DNA of 64,000 bases, taken from contig OZ029914.1 of the NCBI GenBank assembly GCA_964023275.1, positions 44,354,437 to 44,418,436 of the forward strand. Reading direction: 5' to 3'. This document shows positions 47,215-64,000 of this stretch, one piece after another. Source of the DNA: Norana najaformis. Lineage: Eukaryota; Annelida; Clitellata; Crassiclitellata; Hormogastridae. Each line of letters opens with the position of its first letter. Position 1 is the first letter of the stretch. The translations under genes were made by a program, and so were the position numbers. Under the pieces are notes generated by a model, which did not search any database, had not been told where the DNA came from, and saw nothing but the letters and a program-made list of their open reading frames with translations.

Positions 47215-47470
47215 CTAGCTGAGTAATTTGAATTTATACAGCGCTGCTTTATCTAGCCTCTGTACGTGAGGTACCGTTTGGCGTATCGATAGCGGCTTAT
47301 TTCAGGGATTTGAATCTCCGACTAGCACGGTCCGTACACGGGAACCTTAAATGGCGTGGAACCCATTGAAACGGGCAGCGGTAGTGAAGGAAGGATCTCA
47401 ACCCATAAATTCATCGAAAAATTGGCAAGATCGAGGCCATACGGTCGCAATAGAAAACATTTATATTTAC
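47215..47470 (+). mobile_element. family-A SINE
   Basis: GGCTTATTTCAGGGATTTGA, then the body CACGGTCCGTACACGGGAAC, GATCGAGGCCATACGGTCGC and AATAGAAAACATTTATATTT. Confidence 0.7.
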
Positions 47471-47649
47471 ATTAAGTGTCGTAAATGTGTTATCCTCGCA
47501 CGTTCAATTTCGGTGCCATGAAATAAATAAATACTGCTAGCAACCGGCTTTTGTTAAACGAAATAACAAAGCTTACTGAAATGCTAACCTGGAATTTTTA
47601 TTTCCTCTCTGATATGTCTATCACTTATTATGTATTAACCACTAGCTTT

Positions 47650-47925
47650 ACATACCTTGTGCAAATGTAATTTACTGTTTTAAGCTTTCCACTTATCTAT
47701 CCCCCCTTCTTCCTCTTATCTGTGTTCTCCAACCCCAAACATAACCCCACCGTAGCTGCCACGCTGTCTCTCTGCCCGACTCTTGGATATTGACCCGGAA
47801 CCGAACCCTTTTGCCTATCGATTTTGTTTTGACTGAGCGCCTGTAAATAAGCTGGTTCCCGCGACTTAGCTTTCGTTGGGCGCTGTAGAAGTCTCGAGAT
47901 TACGATTACGATTACGATTACAAAC
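47650..47925 (+). mobile_element. LINE 3'-end fragment (family B) with ATTACG tail
   Basis: Clearest family-B tail: CTATCGATTTTGTTTTGACT, CTTTCGTTGGGCGCTGTAGA, CTCGAG, then four ATTACG units. A hexanucleotide tail of this kind is the 3' terminus of the element. Confidence 0.85.
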
Positions 47926-48454
47926 TGAACCCAACTTATTTTACTTGATTTCATCTAGAGTTCTAGCCCGAGTGTACGTGAACTGGCTGGATTGTAAATA
48001 TCTTCACATAAGAAATCCAGCCACGATCACAGTATACTCAGAAACAGAAAAATACCTACTCTTCGATGATCTATATTTATCCAGCGCTAAACCAACACTC
48101 GTAGCTTTAAAACCGACGAAGCTCAACAAGATATTCACAGAATGCCTCGAGAGCGGTTGGCGTAAAGTTTTGTCCGTTTACTATTTTAAAGCAGTTGACA
48201 TTCGGCTGGCTGTGGGCGGAGCCGCCTGCCGATGGGAAGATTGGGAGGCCTGGGAGGTCGCTGTCGGCGAGCTAGCAAGGCGCAGGCCCAGACCCTATCG
48301 AACAGGCAACCCGACGTAATTGTTTACAACTGTGGCTCTCGTGAATGCGACCATAGCGCATGCAACATGCGCACTAACGCTTGCAGACTGGTCGACTGGT
48401 CGAGGCTTGTCCTAGTCGTCGCTGGGCTCATTTCTGTACAAGGCAGCTTCAAAT

Positions 48455-48650
48455 AGGCCCAGACAGACAGACAGAGGCAGACACACACAAAGACATAACA
48501 CAGACAGACATAGGCAGACACACAGACAAACACACACACAGAGACATACACACACAGACATAGGCAGACACACAGACAAACACACACACAGACATACACA
48601 CACAGACATACACATACACACAGACATACACATACAGACCCACACACCTT
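48455..48650. repeat. CAGA/CACA array
   Basis: CAGACA, CACACA and GACATA units with repeated blocks (CAGACATAGGCAGACACACA). Confidence 0.95.
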
Positions 48651-48837
48651 GGCAATCGTCTTAGTCTTAAACGGAGGCGACGATGATGACGACAACAACG
48701 ACTATCGTCATCAATATCATCAATAATAGCATCATCAATAGTATCATTAATTGCGCCTGTATTTCCTCGCGTGGTGTTACTGCGCACCAGGAATAAGTTA
48801 ATCATCGTCATCAGCATCATCAGTAGGACGCACAAGG

Positions 48838-49180
48838 ACAGACAGACAGACAGACAGACAAATAGGTACAGACGGACGACTCCCAGACGAGCGCTGTTAT
48901 TGTTTTCGTCGGGTGCCGCGTAGTCAGAAGGGCGTTTAGTGTCTAGCCAGTCACACAGACTAAATAGCAGACGCAACAGCATAAAGACAGGCATAGGAAG
49001 AGTCAAGACAGATACAAGGACACAAGGACAGACAGTAACAGTGACACATCTTGACAAACACACACAGACAGGCACACATACAAACAGACAGAAACACAGA
49101 GACAGACAAACAGAAACTGACGCACACAGACAGACAGACACAGACACAGACACCCACAGACAGACACACCCACAGACAGA
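48838..49180. repeat. CAGA array (two blocks)
   Basis: A GACA run at 48838-48862 and a degenerate CAGACA/CACAGA block at about 49010-49180. Both strands carry long artefact frames. Confidence 0.95.
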
Positions 49181-50320
49181 CTCATCTTGTCCGAGGTCCC
49201 TTTGGAAGACCCTCAGAAAGTTACTGCTTAGGTAAACACCATGCACTACCCAAAACCTCTTCGCCTTCCCTCTAACTGAAGCTTTCATTTAATCCTATGG
49301 TGACAAGACATCCAACATCAGGATGAAACTCTATCAATTGGTTTTTCATCTCATGATCACCCCACCCTATATGTACCATGATGACCACGATCGCTGGGCC
49401 GACATTGGGCCACCTGTGGCACGGTGCGGGCCCCATCTGAGCTGAGGGAACGTGGCCATCTGGGTAGGAACAGCTATAGCTATGCTAAAGCCCCGAGGCA
49501 GAAAATAATCTTTAAATTTCACTTTTACACACGATGTCTGGAATTATTAGGCACTGCTGCTGAAACCACAACGCTCATCAACTATTGTCTAGCAGTAAAG
49601 GTCACTTCGACCTTGTGACACAAGACAAAATTATCTCCCGCTGGGCGACATTAAGTGTGTCTTGGCATGAGACAGTTTGTCTGTTCTACTCACATTATGG
49701 TGTCTACTCTCAATAATGATTACAACTGGCCCAGACAAAGGGTGCCTTTTCCGCACTCGAGCTTTGGCCTAGTATTCTGCACCACGACGTGCTAAATAGT
49801 ACATTTAGAGCTTGATAGCAGGGCCGCGCATGCAACAGACGGAAATGATAACATCCGGTTTCCATTTGTGTGAGATGTTTGCCAGGAGTGCATTCCTTTA
49901 GACTCTTTTCCTTTGAATTGAACGAAGCGCTTATTCAGCGCCCACTTCACGGAGGCAGAAATGGCCGATGACGGAGGAAAACTGAGAAACCGGTTACGGA
50001 TATTATTAGTATTTAACGCCTTGTGATTTTCTTGTTAAGCTGGCCATTGTTGTGCGAGCATTGACACCCGGGCCTTTGATTCAGCCAACACCATAGACTA
50101 CTGTTTACGAGTTGTTTATCACGAACAGTTGTCACACGCTCTGCGTTTTCGTGCCACATTGAGACCTGAACGAATGAAAAACGGTATGGAGGGCAAAATC
50201 ACGCAAGGCCTTTCCCACACCCCCTGGGTAGTGCAGCTTATCAACATTGGGAGGGACGTTATTCGGGCTACTTATGATTTTATATCGTTAATTGGATAGC
50301 GTCAAAAGGGCAGGCTACGA

Positions 50321-50602
<282 letters not shown>

Positions 50603-51477
50603 TTTGTGCAAACGTATTGTTGCATTTTCTCTAGGTATAATTTTTAGTAACATTTATTAATCAAATTATTCATTATTAATTTATTTTATTTTCTAAGCAT
50701 ACGTAGGTCCACGGTGTAAGATTAATTACGGTAGGGATCACCAAACCATATACACACACACGTATTAATTACGCTGAAATTAATAATCTCAGTTATTGCA
50801 ATCCATTTCCGATCAATTTGTTCCATTGGTCGGGCTGGTGTTTACAATATTATACACACGCCTGCAGGCACGAAATCCCGGATCAAATCGGAAACCTGAT
50901 TAAGCGATGCAATTTGATAGAAAATCTTTCCGCGATAATTATGCTAATTGTGTTTTGCTCATGTGATTATTCAACCTCGAGTTTCAAGAGCGCATGCAAC
51001 AACACTGTCACGCCAACAATTTTAAACAACGCTAAGTTGTTTACGGGTTTAACGCCTGCCTAGGCCAGCGCCTTCCTATCCCTGCGACTAATGTGTTATT
51101 GTTACTGCTGGGTTTCCAGAGAATTCGTCCCCAACAACGATCGTATTCTATGAAGGGCAACTGGATGTCATCTCCAGCGATCGTTAGGGCTTTCCACGTA
51201 ACGCCATCATTACACGGCTGCGCCGGATGGCGTGCGTACACCAATTCGCTCACGTCGACATCTAGCGACTATGATCCGAACTAAGCCGATCTGTTTACGC
51301 GGCTAAAAATACACACAGGTTAGAGAGTCGTCGATCTATAGATCAGTGCCAACAAACACGCCCAGAGCCGCCATGACACATTTGGAGGCCGAGTGAGCTA
51401 CGCCAGGCCTAATTCTAAACATCCTAGTTGTTATAGGCCATTAGGCCTATCGTTATTACTTTCATTATTAGTAATCT

Positions 51478-51830
51478 CACTACGGCTTATTTCAGTGACT
51501 TGAATCTCGGTCCATATCCGGGGACCTTCTATCGTAATCGTAAACTCCCAGATTTCCACAGCGCCCAACGAAAGCTAAGTCGCAGAAACTAGCTTATTCA
51601 CAGGCATTCAGTCAAAACAAAAATGATAGACACGAAGGGTTCGGTTCCAGGTTGAGATGCAAGAAGCAGGCAGGCAGCTACGGTGGGTTGTGTTTGAAAT
51701 TGGACGAGGGATAGCAAATGGGAAGAGGAAGCAGGATAGGATCTGCGGCACCCATTCCAAAGGAAGATTTGGTGAAGGATCTCACCCGCTGAATTCATTG
51801 AAAACTGAGCATGGTCGAGGCCACGGAACT
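51478..51830. mobile_element. family-A SINE split by a family-B LINE tail
   Basis: Family-A sequence (GGCTTATTTCAGTGACTTGA to GGGGACCTTC) runs to about 51527. It resumes at about 51745 (GGCACCCATTCCAAAGGAAG, GTCGAGGCCACGG). Between them is a family-B LINE tail on the - strand (ATCGTAATCGTAAACTCCC, CAGCGCCCAACGAAAGCTAA, TTCGGTTCCAGGTTGAGAT). Confidence 0.75.
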
Positions 51831-52144
51831 GTCAACTGATGCCTTGCGCATTATGATAATAACAGTGCTACGGAAGTCTATAAATTAGAATGAGTGATAC
51901 TGAACACAAAGGTTTTACATCTACCACATCATCACACTGACGAAATCAATTTGACAGTGATTTCAAGACTAAATCCTGTTATATCAGAGCAACAATTGTT
52001 AACGCTACACTGGTCCTATGCTTTCACAGATAATCATTGTGGAATTGTCAATCAAAAAATATCCTCGTTACCAACAGAGACCAAGAATGCAAGAATGAGA
52101 AAGGAATTGTTTACTTCCAAAGGACAGACAAACAGAGAACTGCA

Positions 52145-62102
<9,958 letters not shown>

Positions 62103-63479
62103 GCTCCCTGCCCAACTAACTCTGCAATGTCTCGTGATGACAAGACTTTTTGGATAGGAGTTATTTATGGACAGTTGCCAATGTAAACAGAATGAGCAGA
62201 CGCCTGACAACAAGCTTTGTCAGGAAAGTCCTTGCTATTGATCTCACAAGACAACAGAATTGATGTATGTTACTGAGAAACGGAACAGACTGTGCAGCTT
62301 TTACGCGCTTTGTTAACCAGACTGTGCGATAAAAAAGGGCAAAAACTGTGATCGGCCAGGTAAGCGATGTTGCCACAAATCATTTTTATCCCAGATTGAA
62401 TATTACCACCACCACACGGTCCAGGTAAACCACAGCAAGCTAAACGTTTCCCAAAGGATTCATTCACCTGCACCAAGTTCAGGAATTTGAAATCAAAAAA
62501 GACAGAAATCGACTCTGATCACAAGAATCGATCAGCATAATGAAACATAACTACAATTTTCAAGGTCAAATTAGGTCAACATCAACACTTCGACAGAAAA
62601 TGACGAAATATGTCTTTCTTTGCAGACGAACTTTCGAGGTCATATCAATGCAAAGCATGGTCCTAACTTCACCAACTAGTAGGTAATCTTCAATAAGATC
62701 ACTTATATATCTTTCTGTGAAAACAATCTTCCTAGGTTACGTAACTGCAAAGAATGGCGGTAGTTTCATCAAATATTTCTACAAAGGTTATGACTAATCT
62801 TGCTTAAACACTGAAGCACCTACTGTCCTCTGATCAGTTATACTAAAACTGAAATTTTGCAAGATCTTGTGGATCAAACGAGAATCGATTTTCTAAAATA
62901 CACACTTATGGTAAATCTGAAACCCTGCCACCTGTCACTGGAAAGTTTAACACTTCTAGCCCCAAAGGATTATCAACTTTGAGTCCAACTAACAAGGTCA
63001 AATACAGGTCAAATCCAGTTGCCACTGTTATGAATTATATTAGTCAATTTATAGTGTTGCTTACAGAACAAACTACTCAGAAAGCGCTCCAACTAAAAAC
63101 TTAGCTAACTACAATTTTGTTGTCAATTTCTATGAATTTAAAGGACATGGCAGACAGTGCCAGCTTCATTTATATAGAACCCTAGAAGTACTCATGTACA
63201 GTGCCCTTTTTCAGCTGAATTATCTGCTGAATTTGCTTGTGGCATGCATCCACGCGACCTCCATGAATTGTGTGTGTTCCAGATATCCTCTTATTTAAAA
63301 TTTATCTACGAATTCTAACACTGTTATAAGTTAGATACAAATAGCCTTAGCACCAAACTAAGCTTATCAAATGTAGCTTATCCAGTGTAATTCAGGCAGC
63401 TGACAAACCTCAACATCATCTACAAAGGGGTGCTGTGCATGTCACTGTGGGAACTAGTTACTGATTAAAATTTCCAATT
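62103..63479. other. ADSL upstream region
   Basis: This should contain the ADSL promoter. No TATA box stands out within 150 bp of the start codon. No other gene is seen. Confidence 0.45.
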
Positions 63480-63745
63480 TCTGCATTGACCTTTCACTCA
63501 AAACTGAAAACATTCCTCTTTCACAGATCCAATCCTTCTTCCCCTTATCCTTCTTTCTGCTCCAATCCTGAACATCACCGTCGTTGCCACGCTGTCTCTC
63601 TGCCTGACTCATGTATCTTGACCTGGAACCAAACACTTTCGCCTATTGATTTTGCTTTGACTGAGTGCTTGTGAATAAGCTGGTCCCCCGTTGTGGTTTT
63701 CGTTAGGTGCTGTAGAAATCTTGGGATAACAATTATGATTAATCT
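63480..63745 (+). mobile_element. LINE 3'-end fragment (family B)
   Basis: FHSKLKTFLFHRSNPSS coding end, CTATTGATTTTGCTTTGACT, GAATAAGCTGGTCCCCC, GGTGCTGTAGAAATCTTGGG and a short ATTATGATTA end. The remaining bases to 64000 show nothing recognisable. Confidence 0.8.
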
Positions 63746-64000
63746 ACTTATTTATTCAATAGTCGTTCTAATTTCTCTTGCACCTGGGTGGCCATACTAA
63801 TACAACTAGGGTGACTGCAAGTGGCATTTCTTGAGGATTATCAAATATTTTATAGTTAATTCTGAATTTATCCAGTCACCAATACAATCATGAAATTACA
63901 TTACGAATGGGGCATTCACAGCCAAAAAGAAGAAAAGAGCAGTCCCTCAAGTTATGCCATGTGCATGAAGTGTTGGCAACTTCATTTTATAAGCCTAGGC

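Noticed and set aside
47876..48319. 147-codon + strand frame
   Set aside because: It begins inside a LINE tail and has no recognisable domain. The GC-rich end may simply be unique DNA.
48324..49288. 279-codon Cys/Val/Leu-rich frame and its neighbours
   Set aside because: The frame runs through CAGA/TCTG repeats with no recognisable domain. Its length comes from repeat composition.

Overview
The window is intron-rich, AT-leaning animal DNA packed with decayed retroelements and TCTG/CAGA tetranucleotide arrays. An egg-laying-hormone-like peptide gene at the left end points to a lophotrochozoan, most likely a gastropod mollusc. Splice sites, exon phases and protein matches were read by eye; no search was run.

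Left end (1-8.4 kb): two small secreted-peptide genes lie head to head. At 2622-2921 (- strand) is a 99-residue precursor with a signal peptide and one amidated helical peptide of egg-laying-hormone type. On the + strand, a TATA-box promoter (4336) drives a four-exon gene (about 4366-7510). Its C-terminal exon carries an eight-cysteine, inhibitor-cystine-knot-like domain.

Middle and right: three conserved genes, all on the - strand, were reconstructed exon by exon with consistent phases. They are 3-ketodihydrosphingosine reductase (KDSR, 10 exons, 8927-17234, 336 aa); a single Grb7/10/14-family adaptor (12 exons, 21332-34997, about 569 aa, RA-PH-BPS-SH2); and adenylosuccinate lyase (ADSL, 13 exons, 52145-62102, 480 aa). 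They act in sphingolipid synthesis, growth-factor receptor signalling and purine synthesis. Nothing suggests they work together beyond being neighbours.

The 17 kb between the Grb and ADSL genes (35-52 kb) holds no gene I can support. It is a field of microsatellites (including a roughly 70-unit GACA array at 50.3 kb), minisatellites, long inverted repeats, tRNA-derived SINEs and 5'-truncated LINE tails. Introns carry the same families. One RTE-like LINE fragment with an 11-bp target-site duplication sits in a minisatellite in the Grb gene.

The most interesting items are the two peptide genes, the repeat-disturbed exons 4 and 5 of the Grb gene, an SH2 exon whose frame runs on into a LINE tail, a duplicated KDSR start region, and a 130-150 bp arm foldback at 37 kb.
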